DNA of 64,000 bases from Cololabis saira. Taxonomy: Eukaryota; Chordata; Actinopteri; Beloniformes; Belonidae. The stretch is taken from positions 11,737,625 to 11,801,624 of the forward strand of contig NC_084599.1 in assembly GCF_033807715.1 (NCBI RefSeq), read 5' to 3'. Positions within the stretch are counted from its first letter, which is position 1, and every line of letters starts with the position of its first letter. The notes beneath the pieces were generated by a model, which had not been told where the DNA came from, searched no databases, and saw only the letters and a program-made list of their open reading frames with translations. Positions 38,160 through 50,077 of this stretch are shown in pieces. The translations under genes were made by a program, and so were the position numbers.

Positions 38160-41100
38160 CATGGGTTTTGTGAAAGTGTCTTCAGAAGTGTGTGTTTGAG
38201 TCATATCTGAGGGCAGAGACAAACAAACTATGATCATTTCAGTTTGAACACTTACAAATATGGCCCTGTCCTGTCAGTAGACGAGGTCTGTGGTGGTGTG
38301 TGGAGATTTTGACCACTAATGGAGCTGTAAAATGAACCAAAAAAGACTAGATTAATAATAAAAGATACGTGTAGAGAAATAAAACAAGCACAGGGAAGGC
38401 TTCAGGAGATACAAAAATCAGTAAAATCACTGGATAATGTCAGAATTGTATTCAGTGGGCTTGTTAGGCCACAAGGATACACAGTCTGTTTTGGTGAAGA
38501 ATGCTGTATATAAACAAAGCAATGATTGTGAACATTTAAAGCTCTGCAGGGAACTATTAAGTAAGTTTCCACAGGATGAATGGGAAGTCTTCAGTGGAGC
38601 AGTGAAAGTCTGTCATGTCCTCTGACACATCTAAAAGCACTTAGGCTGCGTCTCCTGAATGACCGGGATCTGATAATGTCAGATTTATTGTACTGTCCAT
38701 GCATAGAGAGAGCCCTGTGGGTATAGGCCGGCTGGCTGGAGTATAGTTCTACTGCTTGAGTATATTTCAGTTTGTTGCAAAGCGAAAATAAAAGCCTTTT
38801 CTTTCCATCTGTCTTTCAGTGTTGTTCGTTCTTCATCTCAATCATCTCTTGGCTTTCAGTCACCATTGCTACCTTTTATAGCCCAGACCTCCCTCCGTAT
38901 CCTCAGGTTGTTTGATAGTGGTCTGGCGATAGCTTTGAGAAATTAGATATATACTAATAGGAAAAAAGATGGCAGGTTATCAGTAGATCAGCACTGAACC
39001 CAGTTGACAGAACAAAAAAGAAGCTGTACATATCAAAAAACGTTTGCTTTATGCTGTTAAAACCCAGGAGCACTTACTTTAAATCCATCTTTCCCCCCCG
39101 TAAACCATACAGGTGGAAAGAGCTCCAGCCCTATCTCTAAAAGAAAAAAGAAATATAATATTTTTAATGTGAAAATGGAGCTTTGATGGTAGGTGTTTGA
39201 TAGCTTGATGCACAAGGATATCTGGCCATGTCAGTCTATAGGTGTAGTTATTACCAGCACGTCTGTGAAGGATTGCTGTGAATAGATTAGATAGATACTT
39301 TATTACATTATTTAAAAAATAAGATCAAAGTATTTGGAAATGAAGGGGCTACAGCAGAATAGCAATGCTAATAAGATGTCTGTATCCTTCATATTTATTT
39401 ATATACTTTTATTATAGAGTGGCAGCACACAGAGCTTGTACGACAAATCCTTTCTAATAGGAAGCCTCTGGGGCTGCAGAGGAGCACTGGTCGATACAGA
39501 GAAACACCATGGGCTTTGAAGATGCCCTTCTCTCTGCCTCAAACCTAACAATAAGGCAAGAGGGAGGGCGCGCGGGGACAGAGCAGGGCTAAGTTTCTAT
39601 TAACACTATCTGTATAACACCTAAGATGTCCCTGTCTTTGATGCGACAACATCCAGATTAGTTCACATTAGGCAGAGAAGCAAAGGCCCGAGTACTGAAT
39701 TCTTTCCTCCGGCCTGGAAGATGGGACGACATGTTTTTCTGAGTGACTGAGAAACAAGGGACCTAAAAAACAACTTAAACTTCTGAATAGAAATATATTT
39801 ATAGTTTGAATGTGTACCATGTGTTGTCAAAACAGTTTAACAATTAAACGCATGAATCCTAGAATTATTTTGTGTTTTTTGAAAATGACTACATTCGGAA
39901 TGAAACAAGATTATGTTTTGTTGCTGCAGTCTTACTCACTCAAACCCATCATGACTAATGTACACAATAATCATCACCAAGGGCATAAACTGTTCCCAAG
40001 ATTTGCAATGACACAAACATTTAAATACTCCTTCTGGTGGTTTCAAACTGGGCATTTTTCCACAGAAGTCAGACATTTTTCACCAGCTGCCATTTAGAGC
40101 TATCACACTGTTGTGAAACAAATTATATGCTACCTGTGTGTTTGATATTCTAAGTGTCAGTGTTTGGTTTGACTAATGGATTTCTTCTGACAGAGAAGTG
40201 GATGGGATCTCTTAGTGTCACTGTGTGAATTGCAAACAGTGAACAAAATGGATGTCCGTGTCCCTTTTAAGTGTCTGTTATTTTGTTGCTAACATTTTCA
40301 GTGATGGATGGACGGAGGTTAGTGAGGTTTTTTTTAAATTCCTCTGCATTATTCTCCCTGCCCCAACATATTGGAAACAAAAAAAACACCATGAAATAGT
40401 TTTTTTATTTAAGAAGAAGAAATGAAGTATTGATTGATTAATTGATGCCATTTATTCACAATACATCAGTATTGTTTACAGGGCACAAGATTCAAAAGTA
40501 TGTCTTGTTATTGACAGTGATGGCTCAGTTTTTAATATTCATTAACATTTTACAAATCCGTTCAGTAGATTGCTTATGGAAAACTCTGGCATCAAAGAAC
40601 TGTGCTGGTCCTTTAAATATATACCACATTCTTTTTTTGTTAAATAACTTTACATAAAGTGAGGGGAATAAACAGAAAAAGAAAAAAAAATCAAAAACCT
40701 CAAAATAATTCATTTTTTATGAGAGAACCAGGTTATGTAAAAATGTGCCAAAATACTTTTTCTTTTCAAGGAACTTGGCAGGTTGTTTGTCCCAGTCTTC
40801 AGTCAGTCTTGTCAGTTAGAGCTTTGCACAGTCCTCTGGTGGATTCAGGTTGTCCAACTTCGTATGTATTCTCAGCTGAATCCAGGATTTTGAAAGCGTT
40901 GCTCCATATGGTCGTATTCTTGTCTCTGGGGGCAGTTCTTCATAACTCTGGCTGCTCATGCAATCGCTCTACAAAGTTAATGTTTGCTGATGGTTTTATT
41001 TCATAGATTAAAACCTAAATGTCTAATGTATCTGCCACCCTCACTCATCACAGTACATTGATGAAAAAAAAAAAAATAAAAATAATGATGGAAAAAATGT

Positions 41101-41249
41101 TAGCACTGGCTGGAGCCATTGTCTTATAGCATTCCTTGTTCAAAGTTGTGAATTTCTTTGGCAGTTATAACTTTCTCCCCACGTTTCTAATGAACTTTTT
41201 TCTGTACGAATGAGTGTGTATGTATATGGTTGTTTGTTTTTATGTGTCT
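38160..41249. other. Intronic sequence, little recognised
   Basis: Near 39286-39306 a TAGATAGATACTTTATTA phrase resembles the reverse of a LINE tail (AATAAAGTATCTATCT) but is too short to assign. Otherwise no gene or repeat recognised. Confidence 0.45.
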
Positions 41250-41380
41250 GTGTGGCCAGGGATGGACTAACGATCCATCCAGTTTGTACTCCCCCCTCTT
41301 GTCCAGTGACAGCTGGGACAGGCTGCCACCCCCTGCGACCTTGAACAAGACAAAGTGGGTAAAGAACATAAATGAATGAA
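41250..41380 (+). mobile_element. L2-like LINE 3' end
   Basis: The sequence runs GGGATGGACTAACGATCCAT, then TGACAGCTGGGACAGGCTGC, then CCCTGCGACCTTGAACAAGA and ends with AATGAATGAATG. This is the order of the recurrent teleost LINE terminus (dwarf copy of the motif at 13566). 5' truncated. Confidence 0.75.
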
Positions 41381-43452
41381 TGCTCAGTGCAACATACTCC
41401 ATCCTGTGTAGGGTATGGAATTTATTTGATTCAAAGTTCCTTTGTTTTAGATTTCCGTGTGGAAAATCCTTAAATTGTGTGCTTGTGTTTATATAAAGGG
41501 TGCATGCATATTCAAATAAACTGCATAAATATGTAGAACTATCAAGACGGCAAAGTTAACAGTGTGTGATACATATCCTTGGGTTTATGTGATGTCTATC
41601 TTGAGCCTTGAGAGTTAAACCTTAAGGAATTTGTGCACTTTGCCATTAGGTCAAAGTCAAATTAACTTCATTACAGCACATTAAATGCCTTTCTTTGACT
41701 TTTGAACACAGGGTGAGGATTATTTAGAACTGCCCTGGGTTGTAGGATGACAGTTTAGCTGTGCAGATGAGTAATTGTGGAAATGTCTTCTACCCTTGAG
41801 CCAAAATGGGCTCTAATGTGTCGCTTCTTTCCTTTGTTGTTCACTATAAATATGAATGGACTGGGGGCTGCGGTTGTATAGAAATCTTTTTTTGGAACCG
41901 TTTGTTAATGTTTATGGAGAACACTGACATCAAGGGAGGATGGAACATCATGAGATTTAACTACACAGGATCACAGACTTTAGTTTACTGTATCTCTTTG
42001 TGCACTGGTTTCTAAAAACTATTATAACATTAAGATCTTTAATAAGAGCATATTTCTCAGTATTCCTCTCAAAATACCATGACTTGAACATATCCTGCTA
42101 AACTAGGCTACGTGTTTTGGGACTGGAAGCACTGCTCAGAATGACGGAGACGATGAGAGATATGGTTGTCTTAATGTTGCAGAGCTGTGTTGGAGTAAAG
42201 CATTGCATCTTTAGCTTTCACCAGCCCACACGCTCCCACGTCAAACTCATATATTTAGCAGGGGGGGAAGTTTTTTTTTGTTGTTTTTTTTTCCATCAAC
42301 ATGCACTGTAATGCGAGAGGTGCACCGGAGTTCTGAAATGTTTGTCTTTGTTCTCCTGGCAGTGTTTTCTGTGTGTGGGCGTTCACAGTTTCTAGGAGCA
42401 CCTTGGGAATGCATTTCAACAGATGGAGGTTTTAACTGGAGTGTTGGCTTCCACAATCAGGGCTATATGCTTTTGTTGCCTCCTATTTTAATTTGTTTGT
42501 TTGCTTGTTCGTTTGTTTGCTTATGTGTTGTTCTCCAGTAGGGTAATCACAGGGTGTGCAACGACAGTGGAGTTGCAATTATGTTGTCATGTAGTTTTAT
42601 TCATTAAATATCTGGGACATCTGACACAATACTTTTTATTTCGTACTGTTTTCATGTCACAACCGATCAGGGACAGACATTTTAACAGGCTTGAGTGTGA
42701 CACGAACATCAAATTCAACCATAGCCTTAATCTACCACTCCATGGCAATGTTCACTGTAAGAAAAAATAATGTCCTCCCTGTGGTGCTGTCCAATGTGCT
42801 GAAATAGTCAGACTGAAAGTACTGAAATCTACTGTCTGCGGTGCTGTCCAACATGCTGAAATAGTTTATATGAGTACCAATTCCTCCTTTGCCACCAATT
42901 CATAGGGCTCTCTTTAGTTTGAATAATGAATGTGTCCCATTTTCTATGATATTAACTTGACTGCATTTCTTTTCATTTCGTGTTAGAGAAACACAACGCC
43001 TTGTAGCAGTGGAGGGGGCCACATCTCACATCTCACATCTCACTATACTGTATGTGACTTGAATGAAATGTGAGCATGTGATACAAGCTGTAGACTGTTC
43101 TGAAAAATGCACATTAAAAAAAATCTTTTTGTAAAGCAAAACAATTCTTACAACCTCAAGGCAAAACTGCAGTCTGTTATGACACCCATCTACCAGATTG
43201 CTTTCCGTATTTTGTCTAAAACACATTTCTTATTCGATATGACAGCCTCAGAAAAAGAGTAATTGCTTTTCTGACCTGTAATTTTACCTCAGTCTTTGTA
43301 TTAACCAAAATGCATACGTTTGATTTATGTCTTTTGTCATACTGCTGAACTCCTTTGAATTACCTGAGCCCATGTGGGCCTGGCTGTAACACTATTCTTC
43401 AGCTCTGCCTGAGCTGTTGACAGACTATATATTTCATTTATTTGTTGTTTGC
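41381..43452. other. Intronic sequence with a short direct repeat
   Basis: GGTGCTGTCCAAYRTGCTGA followed by AATAGT occurs at 42783-42808 and 42840-42865 (57-bp spacing), and CACATCT is repeated at about 43020-43041. No exon seen. Confidence 0.5.

Positions 43453-43537
<85 letters not shown>
43453..43537. repeat. (TTA)n microsatellite, about 85 bp
   Basis: About 28 copies of ATT/TTA; the poly-Leu ORF through it is an artefact. Confidence 0.97.
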
Positions 43538-46195
43538 TGTTGTTTGTTCTCATTACTTCATTTGTTTGTTTGTTTTAAATACTAATGCAAACACAATGCA
43601 ATGCAAATACACATATATTTCCCTTATGTTTCCCTTCCAAGTGTAATAAATTAATGCTTTTGGATATGTTTACCCTTGTTTTGTTTTTATGTTTGGTTTG
43701 AAAATATTACAATAACCCATCTGAGCACACATTCCTGTTTTGTATGCATTATATTTTTTCCTCTTTTTTTTAACTATTTCATTCACAGTGTGCTGTCCTC
43801 TTTTTATTCCTCTTTCCTCCATATTTCTGTATCTACCTCTGAAAGCCATTTTTCTCCTCACTCAGAGATGGAGGGACTCTTCTTGAGATGGTTTGTGCTA
43901 GAACGCCGCAGGGTTCCCTGGAGCCAAAGCGTAGCCTACCAACACTTTCTATGAGACCAGACTGGACTGTATTAGTCTCTTTTCTGTATGAGCAGGTGGC
44001 TGAGAAAGGATCTGATTTTAATATAAGCAAAGTTGAAGTCCGTACTACAGTAATTTGTATAGCAGTTTCATAAACCTGTTGTCATTAGGACTAATTTGCC
44101 TACCTGGCATGCCCTTCTTAATGCAGTGTTGAATTTAATCTTAAATATTAAGGTTGCAATGTGTGACGTGTAAAATGTGTTGCCCAGACAGTTTAGAACA
44201 AAACAAATAGGTCACTGTTATGGTAATGTGCTATAAATAGTTGTGCGTGTTTTGGTGTGCATGCAGGATAGAGTGTTGCTGTGTGTATGTGTGCATGTCA
44301 GGGATTTTCTGTCTAATTTTAGGCTCTCAGGAGAGAAGAGCAGAGAGGAGATCAAGGGAGTGAAGGAGGAGTGAGCCCCAGCTCCACCAGCTAATGGTTT
44401 AGTGTTTTTAATAACTTGCTTGGGATATATCTCCTGCTGTAATATACTGGATCTTTTCATCAGCAGATAACGCTTCCATACATTCCTTAGATTACGAGAG
44501 CATTTTAATCAGCTGAACAAGGTGTTTTCTTTCCAATAAACTATTTTTATTAAAACATCTTTTCTTAATAAATAGAAAATGATTTAATCTGCTGCAGCAT
44601 CCTCTTTAGACCTCATCGAAGCTGGAATGGTAGCACAGATTCAGCTAGAAGGAAGTAGATCCTGACAAGAATGAACACAGACAGGAAGGGTTATTTATTA
44701 ATGCACTTTTCCTAACTCATTCTCCATCATGCAGCTTGTTCTTTGAGCATCACTTTTAAGAGATAGACTCATTAAAATCCACATCTACAGCACATAAATA
44801 GAAAACCATAATAAAAATGCATTCACAGTATTACGTTGAATAAAATAAATGTTTTACTTTGCAATATAGCTTATGCTTCATAATTATCTAGTATACTCTA
44901 GGTTCTATGCATTTTAATCAGTCGATTTTATTTGTCCGTCTTTGCTGTCTTTAGTTAAACCACTACTTTCCCGGAAATTCTATACCTATTCATTCATTTG
45001 CACATTTCCTGTTCTTGTGCATTTTGTTTTAATGCAAAGAGACAGCTCTGTCCTTTATGTTCTCGCCTGACGCTTCATGAACTGACGGCGACTGCTCCTT
45101 AGCCAGTTGCTGCATGCACAAACTTTGTGGTCGCTACCTTAAGCGAGCTCAGATTCGTTTATATTGCAGCAGAGACTTTGACTGGATATGGATTCTGACA
45201 GTGGGGAAATGTATTACGCTTACACCGGTTATAGACTATATGATGATTCAATGCACAGTAATACAAAATCTTAAGATTGAATTGATTGTATTACTTATCT
45301 TATTAATATTCTGCATTGTCAGCACAATGTACAAATTTGCTTGAGTGCTTTGATACTGGTTAAGCGTCACTCTGAGCTTTAACATCTTATACAGTGTCAG
45401 CGCTCATTCAGGGCTCCATACAACATAGTCACAAGTCAACAGTTTATCCTGCTCATGCAAAGTATAGCTGAGGAGCTGAACAGTCTTGATCCCTGTGCTT
45501 TTAAAGTAGGAAACTTACCAGACAAATACAATACAGGGGCCTTTTTTTGCTCTTCTTTTATGTACATGGTCAGTTTCCTTGAAGAAAGAATAAAACCGTT
45601 TGTTTTGCTGAAGCTTTTTTCCTTTCCTCACAAGAATGATGCTGTTAATAATGTCTTTTTATTCCTGATATATGTATAATACAGGCATTACCTAAAGATG
45701 AAATTTTGCACTATAGCCATCCTGGCATATGACACAGAAAGCTCTCACTGGGTGTTGCCTGAAAGCCAAGGTATGTAAAAAGACAAGAATGCTATGATGC
45801 TTTAAGAATACAGGATTTAGATTTTTAACAGATTAATTTTTATGAAAGAGAAAAGGAAAGAGAAATTATTGAGTGGGAAAAGAGCACACACGGTTTACTT
45901 TTCTTTAAAGCCTCTGTTTAAAAAGAAATCCTGAACCCTGCCTCTTCCTCTCAATATTGCCACCTGTGTCTCATTTACCACAATCCTACCACCTGTTTGT
46001 CCTCTGCCTTGTGTGTATTTATAGTCCTTTCTTCTCTCTCTGTTGCCTCGTCAGTTTATTTGTTGTACTCCTTGAAATGCTTTTTTCTTTTTTCTCTTTT
46101 TTTGTTGCATTTTCTCCATTAGATAACCTGGTTTAACCAGCACAACGGTGGCTGGTCAAATCAGATGTATAATGTACAATTAGGTTATTTTAGGG
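43538..46195. other. Intronic sequence, nothing recognised
   Basis: No exon, RNA gene or mobile element termini identified. Confidence 0.45.
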
Positions 46196-46310
46196 TTTGC
46201 TTTCACACCTGTGGCCCGTTTTTTTTGTTCCGATTCAGGGGCTAAATCAATACAGTTGTTTCGTTTTTTGTTTGTGGCGTTTGTGTTCACAGGGCAAGTG
46301 TCTGTAGCGG
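46196..46310. mobile_element. Possible DNA-transposon terminal region
   Basis: GCTTTCACACCTGTGGCCCG and the following GTTCCGATTCAGGGGCTAAA are of a style I associate with subterminal parts of teleost DNA transposons, from memory. A GC-rich tract with GACCGCTGCCGGCG and GAGCGGACCGCTCTGCCG follows (46410-46490). No matching opposite end was found. Confidence 0.35.
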
Positions 46311-46559
46311 TTCAAAGCTGTTAACAAATGCCATGAACCAACTGTTCTCTCATTGGTCAGAACTGAATACTCCGGGGAAAACAACAATGGTTATAACCCC
46401 TTTTACAGGGCGAAAGCGCAGACCGCTGCCGGCGATCCCATTTATTGTGTATGTGCTACCGGCGCAAGAGCGGACCGCTCTGCCGCCCGAATTGAACATT
46501 TTTTAATTTCACCATGCCGCACTGTGACGACATCTCGGTACGTCCAATAGGAGAGAAGG

Positions 46560-49083
46560 GAGATGTATTTTGGGGTGGTTTTTCTTTTTAATGCCATACA
46601 TTTATAAATATATTTAGAGCTACACTAAGTTTAAAAACTGAATGGAGGCTGTTCAAAGAGTCTTTGAATGCAACGCACTTCCCTCAGTATTTAACACCAT
46701 CTAGCCTAATACACAATGGAAATCTTTATGTGTGGCAAGACATTCATATTTCTTTGCAGGCATCCTTTGGTAGATGCATGTATCCCCATAAGTTATCATC
46801 ATTCTCCATTTTTAGTTATGACATACTGCTTTCACACTCTGATTTCATTCCCCCAGCTGCCTCTCTCTGTTTCTTTCTGGGCATGTGACCTAGCTGCAGA
46901 CTTGTGGGAACTGTAGTGATGCTGTCAAGCTGAAAGCCTCCCCTGAGCCCTCAGTGGAAATAACACAAGGAAACATTAGATCAACCTCCAAATGTCGACA
47001 CAAACCATGTATTTGTCATGCTGACCTGGATTTCCTTAAAACGGCACTCAGTCTTATCATAGAGAACTGCCACCACACAACATGCTGCCTTTTGAGAAAA
47101 AGGAAAGCAGATGGGTTTGACATTGTTCAATGCAGTTCTCCTACTCAGATTAAGATGTGCCTGCATGCTTGCATGTCTTCTCAAGGATCCTTCTCAATTA
47201 GACATGACCAGGAGCAAGGGTATCCTACTGCATTAGACAAGAATGTGTTGTTTAAAGAGAAGGGGAGGTGCTGATTGACGTTAGAATGGAAATAAGGGTC
47301 TGTCTTAATCATAAAGCACAAACGTGTGTCTACACACTAATAAGCACATTCACAGCTTTGCACAGACCAGCTCATATGCTCCTAATCAACACTAAGATAT
47401 ATTTGAAATAAAACACAAAACATAAATAGTGCATAGGAAAAATATCCCTTCAAAGCCCTGTGTAGTTCTCCATTTCACTTTCACTGTTTGTGCACCCATA
47501 CTGCTCCCACTCCCTGCCCCCCTTCCCTCTTTTGCCTCAGTGGCAAACCCAGGTTTATTTCCCTGGTGGAAATATTGGACTGTCAGTCAGATCAATTGCC
47601 AGTGTCCGGGGCACTTCATGGTTCCTCTAATTATAATCCTGTGCAGTTGGCGTGGGCCCATGTAGCTGTGGGGCAGCCATTGTAATAGAGGCATCACTGG
47701 GCTATAGATGGATGGAGCGAAACGTTGGCCAAAGCCTTCCAGTCATTGCTTACGTTGGTGGAGAGGCTTTACTCCAGCAGCCAGAGCAGGGTCCAGGGTG
47801 TCTTATCTGGCTCCTCCATGCGGCTCACTGTATGCTGGGGGAAAGAATTACCAATTCTCTATCCCTCTCCCTCTCTTCCTCTCTCCCTCTGCACTGGTCC
47901 TCGCTCCTCACATCCTTACGAGGAGTCTAGGCACTTTGCCACAATCGTGTGTGGAAACAGAGGTGCTGTCTTCTTAGCAATTCTGTGCTGTGGATGCACA
48001 AAGTTATAACTTTGCTTGCTGTTTCAAGTTTTAAGTATGATTTTTTTTTTTTTTTTTTACGGAAACTTTGAGGGAAACTCTTAATTGCTTAAACTCCTTT
48101 GCATGTGTCCACATCCATATTCCCGTAATTACAGCAGTATGAACTGGTAGCAGTAGATAATGGCTGGTTGTGTGTCTTTACATGTGTCAGATATTGCCAC
48201 ATATTTTTTCTTCCATCCCAAACATTGCAGTGCTGTCTCACATCCTCACTAGAGGAAGTGTGATGGCACTCTTCCTTCACCCCCTCTCTCAGCCTTCACT
48301 GGCTTTTTGTGATTCCTATATCAATGTGCTGAAAGATGTGTATGAGCGCAGAGCCTGTGAGTACAGGAGGAGTGAAAAGGATAGAAAAAGAGTAAGGGTG
48401 ACAAAGAAAAGAGCAGGAATGGAGATGAACAAGAGAAAATGAAAATCAGCACAGACAGGGGGGGCCAATAGCTAGGGAGCAAAGCTGGGAGAAGAGATGG
48501 ACGGAGAGAGAAAAAGACTGTGTTTTAATACAAAATGACACTAAAATGAGAGTGTAACAGTGATTGGGAAAAAAATTGAGAAACTGGGAGATGTGACACA
48601 AAGAACAACAAAGAGGAGAAATGAGGGATACCAGGAGCAAGTCGGCATGTGAAATACACAAGCTAACTGAGTTACATAAGCAGATGCTGCTCTGCTGCTA
48701 GGGAACTGAGGAGCTCTGCTGGAGAGACGGGAAGCTCTCTGTCTTTAAATAGAGGAAATAGAGATGGAGAAGAGATGAACTATATACATGTATGTATGTG
48801 TGACAGAGGAAGAATAAAAAGATGAAACAGACAAGTAGTTCCTTTCTGGCTTCCAAAAGAGTATCAAAGAGTGTGTTCAGTCTTACAAAAAGCAGGAAGG
48901 GAGCTATGAAGACAGCAATAGTATTTCCTAAAACTAAGCAGACTCATTAAGAACTTCACTGTTTGGGGGAAAATTGAGAATAAGTATGCACACTTTGTTG
49001 TACATTTGTTGTTACATGTATGGTTCATGTTTTTTTTTAACTTTAGGTGAAAGATTTTGCAAACCACTTTAGGCGCTATAATT
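46560..49083. other. Intronic sequence, nothing recognised
   Basis: A T21 run lies at about 48039-48058. 47640-47960 is pyrimidine-rich and repeat-free. No exon or mobile element seen. Confidence 0.45.
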
Positions 49084-49945
49084 AGGGCCCGAGCACTTAC
49101 AGTGCGAAGGCCCTATTGTATCTGTAGGAATTCTTCGTATTATTATTTTTCTGACGAAAGGAGGGCCTTTTTGCCCCCCTAAACGTGCATTAATTTTGCA
49201 TTAATGGGCGTGGCAAAATGGCTCAACAGCGCCCCCCGGAAAACTTTGTGCCTCAAGCCCCACAATACGGTTTGACGTACATGCACGAAAATCGGTTCAC
49301 ACCTGTATCATGGCACAACTTAAAGAAAAGTCTCTTGACGCCATGGCTGAAACCGAACAGGAAGTCTGCTATTTTGAATTAATTGCGTCATTTTGGAGCA
49401 ATTTATGCCATTCTTTCGACAGTTAATACGGCCGGAACCGTAACGTGCACCCAGGTGTGTTATACATCACAATATGCGTCTCCATCCTGTGACTACGCGC
49501 ATTACTTTTTTCTTTCAAAAGTGTTACCATGGCGACGCTAGATGCCAAAACGCGCGTCCCCCCTTCATGTGATTGGTCCATATTTGATAGTTCCCCAAAA
49601 TTCACCAAATTTTGCATGCAAGCCAGGCCTGGCGATAAATTTGATATTTCATGGTTTGCATGAATGGGCGTGGCCTAACGGCTCAACAGCGCCCCCTAGA
49701 AAAACTTTTCTCTGCCATAACTTTTGAATGGTTCGACATAAAGAGTCGTGGGTGGTGTCATCGGACTCGGTATAATTGTTGAAAATTAGCCCCGCCCCTT
49801 CTTCTGATTGGTTGTCCCTATTTTCTGCTATAACTTTTGAATGGTTTGACATAGAGAGTCGTGGGTGGTGTCATTTCTGATATGCTTATGGGGGACAGTG
49901 GCCATGAATGCGAGGGTCCGTTCATCGCTGCTTGCAGCTTTAATT
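49084..49945. mobile_element. Repetitive element with hairpins at both ends (class undetermined)
   Basis: The left end is a 31-nt hairpin, AGGGCC-CGA-GCACT-TAC-AGTGC-GAA-GGCCCT (49084-49114). The right end carries GCTGC-TT-GCAGC (49927-49938) followed by TTTAAT. The interior has two direct repeats: GGGCGTGGC, then GGCTCAACAGCGCCCCC (49207-49240 and 49666-49699), and TAACTTTTGAATGGTT plus GAGTCGTGGGTGGTGTCAT (about 49712-49760 and 49831-49876). The start AGGGCCCGAGCAC and the end TTCATCGCTGCTTGCAGC are familiar to me as a high-copy teleost repeat. No TIRs and no clear target duplication (TAATT is seen on both sides). No coding frame. Confidence 0.7.
49523..49536. promoter_or_regulatory. RFX X-box match inside a repeat
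   Basis: GTTACCATGGCGAC reads GTCGCCATGGTAAC on the minus strand, a full X-box consensus match, but within the repetitive element, so it may be incidental. Confidence 0.35.
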
Positions 49946-50023
49946 TCATTTTATTACTTATTTTGATATCAGGTGACACTCAAAAACTTTTAATGTCATC
50001 TCATCTGAATTATAATTTGCATT

Positions 50024-50026
<3 letters not shown>

Positions 50027-50071
<45 letters not shown>
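50027..50071. repeat. (GT)n microsatellite, about 45 bp
   Basis: GT in the transcribed sense, yielding UG repeats in the pre-mRNA. Confidence 0.95.

Positions 50072-50077
<6 letters not shown>

Noticed and set aside
39286..39306. Possible reversed LINE tail (AATAAAGTATCTATCT)
   Set aside because: Only about 20 bp, no further similarity around it.
43449..43646. Poly-leucine ORF
   Set aside because: Translation of the TTA microsatellite.
49927..49945. Right end of the 860-bp repeat as a Helitron 3' end
   Set aside because: A hairpin is present, but there is no CTRR terminus and no 5' TC start at 49084; class left open.
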